Part shown: positions 44,689 through 52,806 of the stretch, in pieces
Numbering within the stretch: position 1 is the first letter of the stretch
How the letters are laid out: each line of letters opens with the position of its first letter
DNA from: Halomicrobium sp. LC1Hm
Lineage (GTDB): Archaea > Halobacteriota > Halobacteria > Halobacteriales > Haloarculaceae
Direction of reading: 5' to 3'
NCBI RefSeq assembly: GCF_009617995.1
Contig: NZ_CP044129.1
Location: 2,480,001 to 2,544,000 of the forward strand
DNA length: 64,000 bases
Made by a program: the position numbers and the translations under genes
Notes under the pieces: generated by a model
Told to the model about the DNA's origin: nothing
The model's database searches: none
The model's input: only the letters and a program-made list of their open reading frames with translations

Positions 44689-45195
44689 TCACTCGTGGGC
44701 GGTGTCACCGCCAGATCGAAGCGTGGAGGCGGCACCGACGAGCGCGGTCACGCCGCCGACGACGACGAACTTCATGGGTCCTTCGGACGGCCGGTCTTCG
44801 AGGAACGCCTGCCCCGGCGAAGCGGGGTTGACGTACGCCGTCACCGTCTCGCCGACCTCGTACTCCGAGAGAGCGTCCTCGGCCGCCGAGCGGGTGTCGT
44901 AGTCCGTCGCGATGCTCGACGGACGAATGTCGTTGCCGGTGTAGGTCGTGCCGTCGTACTGGTACTCGAAGGTGACCGTCGGCTCGTAGTCCGTGCGGCC
45001 GCGCCGCTGGGGTATCGTCTCGACGCCGGTGTCGGTGATCGTCGCCTCGATCGTCGTCGTGTCCGACAGCGTTTGAGCCTGTTGCTGGTAGTCGTACGCG
45101 CCGTAGCCGGCGATGGCGACACCGACCACGAGGATGAAGACGCTGCCCTGGAGGAGGTCGAGTTGTTTGCCTGCGAGTGAGAGTTTCGGGGACAC
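44689..45195 (-). CDS. DUF3592 family membrane protein
   Basis: 168 residues with an N-terminal helix (LQGSVFILVVGVAIAGYGAY) and a C-terminal helix (MKFVVVGGVTALVGAASTL) flanking an extracellular beta domain (PTVTFEYQYDGTTYTGNDI ... GETVTAYVNPASPGQAFLED) that fits DUF3592. It is on the minus strand inside the pilus region, so not part of the operon. Function unknown. Confidence 0.82.
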   Translation of the reverse strand: MSPKLSLAGKQLDLLQGSVFILVVGVAIAGYGAYDYQQQAQTLSDTTTIEATITDTGVETIPQRRGRTDYEPTVTFEYQYDGTTYTGNDIRPSSIATDYDTRSAAEDALSEYEVGETVTAYVNPASPGQAFLEDRPSEGPMKFVVVGGVTALVGAASTLRSGGDTAHE

Positions 45196-45354
45196 GCCGG
45201 CAGGTGAAAAGCCGGAGCGACTTAAACCCCAGAACCTCGCGACGGGACGGACGACGGCCCCGTACTGTCGAGAGGGCCTCGCGTAGAGTCACGGCAGGTC
45301 GCTCGCTCCGAGAGGCGATACTTTATATCCTATCGAGTGGGAGTGAATGATACT

Positions 45355-45903
45355 GTGTCTTCGAGACGCCCGGACGCCCGGCGTGGGCAACTCGTCCTCG
45401 TCGCGGCAGTCGTCGTCGCCGTCGCGCTGATCCCGATCGTGGTGGCGTATCTACAGCTGGGCTATCACGCCGACGTGCGCGCTGGTGGAGACTACGACGA
45501 TCCGACGGCCGACGCGACTCGAACGCTGACGCGGGCGCTGGCGACGGCAAGCGCAGACGTACCCGCAGCGCACGGGTGGACCGACCGCGACGACGCGGCG
45601 ACGACCGTGCGTGATCGGCTCGAACCCCGCATCGAGCACGTCGAGCGGGCACGCCTCGACGCCGGTACGGCGCGATCGCTGAGCTACAACGCGACGGACG
45701 CCCAGCGGTGGGCGGCGTCGTCGTGTCCGAGTGGCGACGGACGGTCGTTTGGTCGCTGTGTCGCGATTGACGGCGTCGTCGTACAGGAGCGGGCCGATCG
45801 GACGCACGTCCTGGGCGTCGCCGTCGACCTCACCGTGACGAGCGAGCGTGGACGGACGATGGCGACGGTGCGGGTGCCGACGGTGGCGGGCCGCGAGAGC
45901 TGA
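45355..45903 (+). CDS. Pilus-locus membrane protein (DUF7261-like)
   Basis: 182 residues. RRGQLVLVAAVVVAVALIPI followed by YLQLGYHADVRAG is a pilin-type N-terminal helix shared with other haloarchaeal pilus-locus proteins. The frame opens at GTG 45337, but TTTATATC at 45322-45329 places the transcript start near 45350, so I prefer GTG 45355 (leaderless). Separated from the main pilus block by the DUF3592 gene. Its TGA shares its last base with the next repeat. Confidence 0.75.
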   Translation: MSSRRPDARRGQLVLVAAVVVAVALIPIVVAYLQLGYHADVRAGGDYDDPTADATRTLTRALATASADVPAAHGWTDRDDAATTVRDRLEPRIEHVERARLDAGTARSLSYNATDAQRWAASSCPSGDGRSFGRCVAIDGVVVQERADRTHVLGVAVDLTVTSERGRTMATVRVPTVAGRES

Positions 45904-45982
45904 TACTGCCGGCTGTACCTGTTTCGACATATTCGCGACCACGGGGTCGCGAAATTCTTCACAGACGTACAGCCGGCAGGAT
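45903..45982 (+). repeat. 80 bp dispersed palindromic repeat (family 1), copy 5, with compensatory changes
   Basis: ATACTGCCGGCTGTACCTGT ... GACGTACAGCCGGCAGGAT. The central hairpin is TTCGCGACC/GGTCGCGAA instead of TTCGCCACC/GGTGGCGAA: the C-to-G change in one arm is matched by the G-to-C change in the other, which preserves pairing. The first base is shared with the TGA stop of the preceding gene. Confidence 0.85.
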
Positions 45983-46048
45983 GACGAAGACGGATCGCTG
46001 CGAGCGTCAGGTATTTGTTTTCGAGACGATAACTCCGGGAGAGTACCG

Positions 46049-46858
46049 ATGACAGACCGAGAGGTGATGAGCGATCTCCAGTTCCTGACTGGATCGCGTC
46101 ACCGGGCGACGATACTCGCCGCACTCAGCGAGGAGCCGCTGCGCCCGACGGAGCTCTGTGATCGCGTCGAGGCGACGCGGACCACGGTCCAGCGGATCCT
46201 CGCCGGTTTTCGAGAGCGGACGTGGGCCGAGAAGATCGACGGGCGATATCGAGCGACGCTGACGGGGCGACGAGTACACGAGCGATATCGAACCCTCTGG
46301 GAGACCGTCGAGCGAGCCGACAGGCTCGCGCCGCTGGCGACGCATCTGGATCCGTTCGACGAGCCGCTCCCAGCCGAAGCGTTCGAGCGCGGAACGATCA
46401 CGGAGGCGACCGAGCAAGAGCCCCTGGCGGCAGTCGACTGCATCGTCGAGTGGCTGAGAGACAGCCAGGGCGACCACATCGAGACGACGACGCCCATCGT
46501 CGCCAACACGTTCAACGAGACCGTCTCGGGACTGCTGGAGACGGAACTCAGCGTCGAGATGGTGATCGACGAGAACGTGTTGGAACGATCGATGACCGAC
46601 TTCGAGACCGCACTCGAACGGGGGCAGACACACGAGTGTGTCGACGTGTGGGTCGCGCCGGAACCGTTGACCGACGGACTGATGGTCCGCTCGGACCACG
46701 CTGCCGTCGTCGCCTACGACGAGACGAACAACGTCCGTGCGGTGCTCGAATCGGACGACGAGACTGTCGTCGAGTGGGGACGCCGGCAGTTCGAGACGAC
46801 GAAAGGCCGGGCACGACCGCTGGCAGACGTACTCTCCGAGAGTAGCGTCGAGGAGTAG
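46049..46858 (+). CDS. Winged-helix regulator with FilR1-like ligand domain
   Basis: 269 residues. The N-terminal winged helix includes LSEEPLRPTELCDRVEATRT then TVQRILAGFRERTW. The C-terminal ~170 residues (ITEATEQEPLAAVDCIVEWL ... NVRAVLESDDETVVEWGRRQ) resemble the methanogenesis/FilR1-type regulator domain found in many archaeal one-component regulators. ATG 46049 chosen; ATG 46067 also possible. Monocistronic, 66 bp after the repeat. Target unknown; the nearby pilus genes are candidates only by position. Confidence 0.85.
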   Translation: MTDREVMSDLQFLTGSRHRATILAALSEEPLRPTELCDRVEATRTTVQRILAGFRERTWAEKIDGRYRATLTGRRVHERYRTLWETVERADRLAPLATHLDPFDEPLPAEAFERGTITEATEQEPLAAVDCIVEWLRDSQGDHIETTTPIVANTFNETVSGLLETELSVEMVIDENVLERSMTDFETALERGQTHECVDVWVAPEPLTDGLMVRSDHAAVVAYDETNNVRAVLESDDETVVEWGRRQFETTKGRARPLADVLSESSVEE

Positions 46859-47006
46859 CGCGAATCGTCAGCGGGGTGGTGATCGACGCCGCCGGGCGAC
46901 AGACGACGGGTCGAACCACGGGCTCGGCTACGGGGCGGTCCGAGGTGGCGACGCCACCACGTATCGATAGCAGTTCTTGGAACACCTATAGTTACCTGCC
47001 GCCAAG

Positions 47007-47025
47007 TGTTACAGGGGCTGTAACA
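47007..47025. promoter_or_regulatory. Inverted repeat upstream of the small HTH gene
   Basis: TGTTACAG-GGG-CTGTAACA is a perfect 8+3+8 inverted repeat. A TATA-like GTATATATAC lies about 25 bp downstream near 47051-47060, and the ATG is at 47083. Position and symmetry suggest an activator or repressor site. The surrounding gap (46859-47082) has no gene. Confidence 0.5.
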
Positions 47026-47082
47026 GCACTGTCGGAGCGATCCTGCACATCGTATATATACTCGCCGACCGAACTGATAGAC

Positions 47083-47316
47083 ATGTCACCGCCCGGACGT
47101 GAAGTCGAGTACACAGAATCCGACGTGATCGAGGTGTTCAAAGACCGCGACGACTACGCCGAGCCGTTGACGGCCTCGGAGGTCGCGGAGTTGCTTGGCT
47201 GTTCCCGACGGACCGCCCTGAACAAACTGCACGACCTCCAGGAGAGTACAGATCTGACGAGCAAGAAGGTCGGCGGTCGGAGCCGCGTCTGGTGGATCCC
47301 GGTCCGGATGGACTAG
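47083..47316 (+). CDS. Small helix-turn-helix regulator
   Basis: 77 residues. YTESDVIEVFKDRDDYAEPL then TASEVAELLGCSRRTALNKL is a classic haloarchaeal winged/HTH microregulator, with a short wing (KKVGGRSRVWWIPV). Preceded by a TATA-like box and a perfect palindrome, so probably autoregulated. Its TAG overlaps the TAG of the convergent gene on the other strand. Confidence 0.82.
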   Translation: MSPPGREVEYTESDVIEVFKDRDDYAEPLTASEVAELLGCSRRTALNKLHDLQESTDLTSKKVGGRSRVWWIPVRMD

Positions 47317-47861
47317 TCGAAGCCCCACTCTTCGGCCCGTTGCTTGGCTTCCGCTCTGGCCTGTTGTTTGATGGCGTCGATCTTCGCTTCGTCGTCGAGA
47401 AACGCCTCGACTGCACCGGCCTCAGAGCGGTCGGGATCGTCGTCGGTTGGCGTTTCCGTCTCTCGGTCGGCCGGGGCAGCGCGCCTGGTACTGGCCGCGA
47501 GGGCGGGATCACCCGCGAGACGTTCGGCGGGCATCCCGGGTGGCACTGCGAGTTCGGCGTGGTCGCCGATCCGGGCCAGTGCCGCGTCGTCGAGCGCGAC
47601 GAGTTCGACGTGGTAGGGTCCCGGCATCCCCAGATCGGCCAGCGCACTGGGGCCGCCACGATCCGTCCCGGTGTAGTAGGCCTGTTCGGGCACGCCGTCG
47701 CGAAACGTGACGATTCCGTGGCCGCCAGCGTCCAGCAACAGCGTCTCCTGGGGCTCGAAGACGGCGTACCCCGTCAGAGACCGATCGAGCGCGGCCGCCA
47801 GCGGATCGCGCGGATCGGCGACGACCCGCGAGTGGACCAGCCTCCCCTCGGGGACGTTCAT
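47313..47861 (-). CDS. Hypothetical partner of the MinD-like ATPase
   Basis: 182 residues, not recognised. N-terminal ~115 residues form a compact beta-rich domain (SLTGYAVFEPQETLLLDAGG, HGIVTFRDGVPEQAYYTGT) with a DUF-like pattern. Then comes an acidic/Pro-Thr linker and a C-terminal charged helix (DDEAKIDAIKQQARAEAKQR). Coupled to the ATPase gene by a 4 nt overlap, so it may be its effector or localisation partner. Confidence 0.7.
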   Translation of the reverse strand: MNVPEGRLVHSRVVADPRDPLAAALDRSLTGYAVFEPQETLLLDAGGHGIVTFRDGVPEQAYYTGTDRGGPSALADLGMPGPYHVELVALDDAALARIGDHAELAVPPGMPAERLAGDPALAASTRRAAPADRETETPTDDDPDRSEAGAVEAFLDDEAKIDAIKQQARAEAKQRAEEWGFD

Positions 47862-48625
47862 GGCGAGTCGGGGATCACGGCACTCCGGAACCGATCTGCG
47901 ACCGCCTCGGAGCCGCGATCGCGAACGTCGATCCGCGTCGCCGCCCGCCTGAACGACGTTGCCGGCGGCGAAGACGGCGCGTGAGCAAGCAGTGGCCGAC
48001 CGGCCCGCCGAGCCTCACGAGCAGCCTCGCTGGCCGGCACCGTCGCCAGCGTCGGCCCGTCGAAGTACTGCTCGGTCTTGGCCGCGATCTCGTCGATCGC
48101 GTCGTCGTCGTGGACCTTGTTGAAGAGGAGTCCGGCCACGTCGGTGCCGTAGGAGGTCGCGTACTCCTGTACTTTGAGCGCGTCGGACAGCGCCGGAATC
48201 GTCGGCTGCAAGACGACGATGACGCGATCGGCCAGTACGATCGGCAACACGGCCGAGCGACTGTCGAGGGCCGCGGCCGAGTCCAACAGCAGGATATCGG
48301 TTTCCGCGGCGAGGTCGGCCACGACGGCACGCAGACGGGTCGGGTCGGCGTCGCGAAAGTCGTCCAGGCTCGTTCCACAGGGGACGACCGTCATCCCGAA
48401 CCGTTCGTAAGTCGCCGCTTCGACCGGCGCGTCGGCCGCGAGCACGTCGTGAAGCGTCGTCTCCACGTCCGCAAGCCCCGCGTGAAACAGCATGTTCGCC
48501 ATCCCCGTGTCGGCGTCGACGACCGTCACGTCGTACTCCTCGGCCAGAGCCATCCCCAGCGCAAGCGTGCTGGTCGTCTTGCCGGTCCCACCTTTACCGC
48601 TCGCCACCGCGAAGGCCTCGACCAT
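47858..48625 (-). CDS. MinD/ParA family P-loop ATPase
   Basis: 255 residues. Deviant Walker A KGGTGKTT near residue 11 with the signature Lys, VVDADTGMANM (switch I region) and LLLDSAAALDSR as Walker B. A weak C-terminal amphipathic region may bind membrane. Members position cell-division, chemotaxis, pilus or motility machinery or segregate DNA. Near a pilus locus, a positioning role is possible but unproven. Co-transcribed with the downstream unknown gene. Confidence 0.88.
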   Translation of the reverse strand: MVEAFAVASGKGGTGKTTSTLALGMALAEEYDVTVVDADTGMANMLFHAGLADVETTLHDVLAADAPVEAATYERFGMTVVPCGTSLDDFRDADPTRLRAVVADLAAETDILLLDSAAALDSRSAVLPIVLADRVIVVLQPTIPALSDALKVQEYATSYGTDVAGLLFNKVHDDDAIDEIAAKTEQYFDGPTLATVPASEAAREARRAGRPLLAHAPSSPPATSFRRAATRIDVRDRGSEAVADRFRSAVIPDSP

Positions 48626-48686
48626 CGTACGATCGGCTGTCTCGCCTTGTTTTAAACAGTTGTGGATGTGGACCGAACGCAGCCGG

Positions 48687-51164
48687 TCAGTCGCGCCGCC
48701 CGACAGCCGCAAGCGAGGTCGCTGCCAGTCCGGCGAGGAAGATCGGCGGCAGTGGCCCCGAACCACTGGGTCCCGACTGGGAACTTTGACCCGGCGGCGG
48801 TCCACAGGAGGTCGCCGTGCCAGCAGTGCCCCCGGCAAACTGACACTCGTCGGTCGCAGATTTGACGACGACCGTCGAGATCGACTGTCCGGCGCTCCAC
48901 TCGACCGTCACGACTTCCGACTGTCCGGTCCCGCTTTTGTACTCGGTCGGAGTCACTGTCACGCCCATCGAATCACCGCCCTCTGGCACGAACGTCCCGT
49001 CGCCCTGGTCCTCGAATTTGACCAGGAGGCGCTCGCCTTCGGGACACGGATCGTTGCCCGGTCCCTGTTCGCCCGGGACACAGAACGCGACGAAGCTGAT
49101 CGCCGCGAGATTCTGTGGGGTGTCGGTCGGCGTGTCGGTTGGCGTGTCTGTCGGCGTGTCGGTTGGCGTGTCCGTCGGGGTATCGGTCGGAGTATCCGTC
49201 GGGGTATCGGTCGGAGTATCCGTTGGGGTATCGGTCGGCGTGTCGGTTGGCGTGTCGGTCGGAGTGTCCGTCGGCGTATCGGTCGGAGTATCCGTCGGGG
49301 TATCGGTCGGGGTGTCCGTCGGCGTGTCGGTTGGCGTATCGGTCGGAGTGTCCGTCGGCGTGTCCGTCGGCGTATCGGTCGGGGTATCCGTTGGGGTATC
49401 GGTCGGAGTGTCAGTCGGGGTATCGGTCGGAGTGTCGGTCGGAGTGTCAGTCGGGGTATCGGTCGGAGTGTCGGTCGGAGTGTCGGTCGGAGTGTCAGTC
49501 GGAGTGTCGGTCGGAGTGTCAGTCGGAGTGTCGGTTGGCGTGTCGGTTGGCGTGTCGGTTGGGGTATCCGTCGGCGTATCGGTCGGAGTGTCCGTTGGCG
49601 TTTCGAGCACTGCACAGTCGCTGTTCAGCACGTACGCCGCTCCGGCGTCGGCTGCACTGTCGTTCCGTGGCGCACCGATCGCGATGTCGTCGAAGCTGTC
49701 GTTGTCGAGATCGCCAGCGTCGGCGACCGCGCGGCCCGCTCGATCGCCGGCCGCTTCGCCGCGGAAGATCGCGTCGGCGTCACTCAGCGAGACGTTGCCC
49801 GAGAACGACTCGCTGCCGGCGACGACGTAGGCCGCACCGGAGGCGTTCCCGTTCGAGTCGTTCTGTGGCGCGCCGACGAGCACGTCGTCGACACCGTCAC
49901 AGGTCACGTCGCCGGAGCCAGCCGATGAGACGGCAACGCCCGCCCGGTCGCGGGCACCTTCGCCGTCCAGGCGCACGTCCGCGTCGGCCAGTGACACGTC
50001 GCCGGACAGATCGCGCTCGCCGTAGACGACGTACGCCGATCCTGCTGCGACCGTTCCGTTGGGATCGGTAAACGGTGCGCCGACGATCACGTCGGCAGTG
50101 CTGTCGTTGTTCACGTCGCCCGCGTGCGCGACCGACCAGCCCGCGCGGTCCGCCCCGTCGACGCCGCGGAGTCGCAGGTCGGCGTCGCCGAGATCTCGCT
50201 CGCCGCCGACCGCGCCGTAGACGACGTATGCCGCGCCGCTACCGGTCGATCCGTCGGCGGCCGTGTAGTTGTTCGCACCGACGATCACGTCGGCCGTGCC
50301 GTCGGCGTTCACGTCGCCAGCGTGCGAGATCGACCAGCCGGCCTGGTCGCCCGGCGACTCGCCGGTCAGCGTAGCGGTCGACTCCGCCCCGAGGTCGACG
50401 GTGCCAAACAACCGCTCGCCGGAGACGAGATAGGCCGCTCCGGCGCTGTCGTTAGCGAAGGGTGCGCCGACGGCGACCCCGTCGGGACCGTCGAGTCCGC
50501 TGGCGTTCGAGACCGACCAGCCGGCCCGGTCGCCCGGCAACTCGCCCGTCAGCGTCACGTCCGCGTCGGCGAGGCTCATCCGGTCGGCCATCGTGTCGCC
50601 GCCGTAGACGACGTAGGCCGCCCCGGCGTTGCTGGCAGTGCTGTCGTTGCCCGGTGCGCCCACGATCACGTCTGCGTAGCCGTCGTCGTTCACGTCACCC
50701 GCGTACGACACGTCGTAGCCGGCGCGGTCAGAGGCCGCCGCGCCGGTGAGCGTCACGTCGGCGTCGGCCAGCGAGACCGTGCCCGGATCGGTCGGGCCGA
50801 AGACGATGTAGGCCGCTCCGGCGTTGGTCCCGCCGGTGTCGTTCTCCGGTGCGCCGACGACGAGATCGTCGATCCCGTCACCGTTCACGTCGCCCGCGTA
50901 CGCGACCGACCAGCCCGCGGTGTCGTTTTCGGCCGTGCCGACGTACTTCGTGTCGGCGTCCGAGAGGTTCGTCTCGCCGGAGAAACCACTGGGTGCTGAC
51001 TGCTGGGCGGCGATGGCGTCGTCCGTCCGCTGTGAGACGCCCGCGTCGTCGCCAGCGAGTGCTGTCACGCCCGCGACGATGGGGCTCGTCGCGACGACGG
51101 CGGCGATCAAGACGACGACCGTCGCCCGCCTGGTCCGCGATCGGATCTGAGAGCTGTCACTCAT
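48687..51164 (-). CDS. Secreted FG-GAP (integrin alpha-like) protein with PTDT repeats
   Basis: 825 residues from ATG 51164 (GTG 51188 also possible). Signal peptide at about 10-40 (RATVVVLIAAVVATSPIVAG). Seven FG-GAP blades follow, each like AGDVNGDGIDDLVVGAP with Asp-rich calcium loops, forming one beta-propeller. Then comes a Thr/Pro/Asp stalk of about 40 PTDT tetrapeptides, a Cys-containing domain (FVAFCVPGEQGPGNDPCPEG) and a C-terminal hydrophobic anchor (PPIFLAGLAATSLAAV) with RRD. Likely a surface adhesin or S-layer-associated protein; Thr-rich stalks are typically O-glycosylated. Confidence 0.87.
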   Translation of the reverse strand: MSDSSQIRSRTRRATVVVLIAAVVATSPIVAGVTALAGDDAGVSQRTDDAIAAQQSAPSGFSGETNLSDADTKYVGTAENDTAGWSVAYAGDVNGDGIDDLVVGAPENDTGGTNAGAAYIVFGPTDPGTVSLADADVTLTGAAASDRAGYDVSYAGDVNDDGYADVIVGAPGNDSTASNAGAAYVVYGGDTMADRMSLADADVTLTGELPGDRAGWSVSNASGLDGPDGVAVGAPFANDSAGAAYLVSGERLFGTVDLGAESTATLTGESPGDQAGWSISHAGDVNADGTADVIVGANNYTAADGSTGSGAAYVVYGAVGGERDLGDADLRLRGVDGADRAGWSVAHAGDVNNDSTADVIVGAPFTDPNGTVAAGSAYVVYGERDLSGDVSLADADVRLDGEGARDRAGVAVSSAGSGDVTCDGVDDVLVGAPQNDSNGNASGAAYVVAGSESFSGNVSLSDADAIFRGEAAGDRAGRAVADAGDLDNDSFDDIAIGAPRNDSAADAGAAYVLNSDCAVLETPTDTPTDTPTDTPTDTPTDTPTDTPTDTPTDTPTDTPTDTPTDTPTDTPTDTPTDTPTDTPTDTPTDTPTDTPTDTPTDTPTDTPTDTPTDTPTDTPTDTPTDTPTDTPTDTPTDTPTDTPTDTPTDTPTDTPTDTPTDTPTDTPTDTPTDTPTDTPTDTPQNLAAISFVAFCVPGEQGPGNDPCPEGERLLVKFEDQGDGTFVPEGGDSMGVTVTPTEYKSGTGQSEVVTVEWSAGQSISTVVVKSATDECQFAGGTAGTATSCGPPPGQSSQSGPSGSGPLPPIFLAGLAATSLAAVGRRD
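49118..49603 (-). repeat. 12 bp coding tandem repeat (about 40 units)
   Basis: Imperfect tandem 12-mers of the type GTGTCGGTCGGC on the plus strand, encoding PTDT on the minus strand. Third-position variation (GTG/GTA, TCGG/TCCG, GGC/GGA/GGG) keeps the peptide constant, so the array is maintained by selection as well as by slippage. Repeat number is likely variable between strains. Confidence 0.9.
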
Positions 51165-51263
51165 TATAGCAGACGAGAGCTGTGACACACTTCGTTATGG
51201 AGACAGAATTGGCGGAAATCCGATCCAACTCCCTCGAAATCGGCGACTATCGTGGCAACTGAC

Positions 51264-51350
51264 ACGGACGGTTGTCGCGATGTCCCGGTGAGCGTCGGGA
51301 CTGGTAGACGCTCACCGGTACGCAACGACGACGTTCCGCATGTAACGGTC
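51264..51350. repeat. Dispersed palindromic repeat (family 2), copy 1
   Basis: Contains CCGGTGAGCGTC and its inverse GACGCTCACCGG about 12 bp apart, flanked by GTTGTCGCGATG on the left and ACGCAACGACGACGTTCCGC on the right. A second copy lies near 58250. Located between the surface-protein promoter and the end of the cobalamin operon. Confidence 0.75.
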
Positions 51351-51434
51351 CACACAGCAACAGTCGATCACGATGCCGAAGAAGTGCGATAGGGCCAGAT
51401 TACCGGCTTCGGCCGGCGACACTCGACCCCGAAC

Positions 51435-52088
51435 TCAGAACTCGGTGCCCTTGCGCGCACCCTGGCCGTCGTCCAGCGGGTGGCGTTCCTTCGCGACGTT
51501 CGTGACGAGGTCGGCGTGCTCGGTCAGGAACGCCGGGCGCTCGTGGCCGCCGGTCAACACCAGTTCGAGACCGTCGGGCGCTGCCTCGATCAGCTCGATC
51601 ACGTTCGCAGGCGCGATCAGGTCGCGGTTGGCGGCGTAGATGATCTCGTCGAGGACGAGCATGTGGACCCCGTCTTCGGGCGGGCCATCGAGTGCGAGCG
51701 GTGCCGAGAGATCGGCGGCGGTGGCGGCCTCGATCAGTTCCTCGGCGCGGGCCAGCGCGCCCCGCGCACGAGCACCGTGTTCGTCGTCGTCGCTGCCGTC
51801 GAGGAAGCCGTGCCAGCCGTAGTGGCCGGCGTTCTCGTAGGAAAAGCCCGGCAGTGCCGCGATCGCGTTGTACTCGCCCCGCACGTCCTCGACGCTGCTG
51901 GTCCCGCCTTTCATGAACTGCAACAGGTGGACGCGATAGCCGTGGCCGGCCGCCCGCATCGCCATCCCCAGCGCGGCGGTCGTCTTCCCCTTGCCGTCGC
52001 CCCACCAGGCCTGTACGAGGCCGAAGTCGTCGGGTGCGCTGGCTGTGATCGGTTCGGCCCGCGGACCGCCGTCCGTGTCCTCAGTCAT
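51435..52088 (-). CDS. cobA: Cob(I)yrinic acid a,c-diamide adenosyltransferase
   Basis: ATP:corrinoid adenosyltransferase of the CobA/CobO/BtuR type, 217 residues. P-loop WWGDGKGKTTAALG near 30-43 and the conserved QFMKGGTSS and VLDEIIYA (Walker B-like) segments. Adds the adenosyl ligand to cob(I)amides. The upstream frame continuing to 52568 belongs to another gene's shadow; ATG 52088 overlaps cbiZ by 8 nt. Last gene of the cobamide salvage operon. Confidence 0.93.
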   Translation of the reverse strand: MTEDTDGGPRAEPITASAPDDFGLVQAWWGDGKGKTTAALGMAMRAAGHGYRVHLLQFMKGGTSSVEDVRGEYNAIAALPGFSYENAGHYGWHGFLDGSDDDEHGARARGALARAEELIEAATAADLSAPLALDGPPEDGVHMLVLDEIIYAANRDLIAPANVIELIEAAPDGLELVLTGGHERPAFLTEHADLVTNVAKERHPLDDGQGARKGTEF

Positions 52089-52806
52089 GCTCGCAGTTCC
52101 GGGGCGCGAACACATCGGCTTGACGGTCGGTCGTGACCCCGTACTGTGCCTCCGCGACCGAGGCCGGCGGCTCGTCGTCTGCGTACCGCGCCTCGAAACT
52201 GGCCCGGACGGCCTCTCGCACGCAGGCTCGCGCGGCCGACCCGACCGTCGTCGCACTGCCGGCGAAGTCGGCCGGGTCGCCGTGGGTGACCGTTCCCACG
52301 AGGACGGCGTCGCTCGTCGTTCCCGGAACTCCGACCAGTTGGGACAGCGTCGCGGCCTTGGCTTCGACGCAGGTCGCCAGCAGTTCCGCCAGCGTGCCGT
52401 CGCCGAGGGCCCGGTCGGTCCCGACGACGAGGTTGACCGTGCCGGGACGCCACGCATCGTCGGTGTCTTCTGCTCTGTTTCCCTCGTGAGAACCTGGGTC
52501 GAGTGGCAGGGCGGCCGGGTTCGAGAGCCCGACCGTCGCCAGGACCGCGACCGGTCCCACACTGGCACAGCGGGCGTGAGTCACGTCGACGCCCGTGAGC
52601 AGACCGGGGCCGTCGGTCTCGAATCCCGCGCGTCGGCGGCGTTCGACGACGTAGCTCGACAGGTCCGTGCGGTCGAACCCCGCCGGGACGGTGACGTTGT
52701 AGACGGCGTCGGCGCGTCGATACCCCCCGGCCGGACCGGTCCCCAGCCAGCGGCTACCGTCGCCGCGACACTGACAGACGCCGTCCCGGATCTGGGCCTC
52801 AAACAT
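52081..52806 (-). CDS. cbiZ: Adenosylcobinamide amidohydrolase CbiZ
   Basis: 241 residues. Cleaves salvaged adenosylcobinamide to adenosylcobyric acid, re-entering the pathway before CbiB. Recognised from the family pattern: YRRADAVYNVTVPAGFD, THARCASVGPVAVLATVGLS and PGTVNLVVGTDRALGDGTLA. CbiZ is typical of archaea and implies import of external corrinoids. It overlaps cobD and cobA by 8 nt each. Confidence 0.88.
   Translation of the reverse strand: MFEAQIRDGVCQCRGDGSRWLGTGPAGGYRRADAVYNVTVPAGFDRTDLSSYVVERRRRAGFETDGPGLLTGVDVTHARCASVGPVAVLATVGLSNPAALPLDPGSHEGNRAEDTDDAWRPGTVNLVVGTDRALGDGTLAELLATCVEAKAATLSQLVGVPGTTSDAVLVGTVTHGDPADFAGSATTVGSAARACVREAVRASFEARYADDEPPASVAEAQYGVTTDRQADVFAPRNCEHD

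Noticed and set aside
49118-49603. CRISPR-like appearance of the repeat array
   Set aside because: Units are contiguous 12-mers with no spacers and translate to a regular peptide.
48862-49830. Long plus-strand frame of repeated GVSV
   Set aside because: It is the antisense of the PTDT repeat array; the minus frame has signal peptide, FG-GAP blades and anchor.
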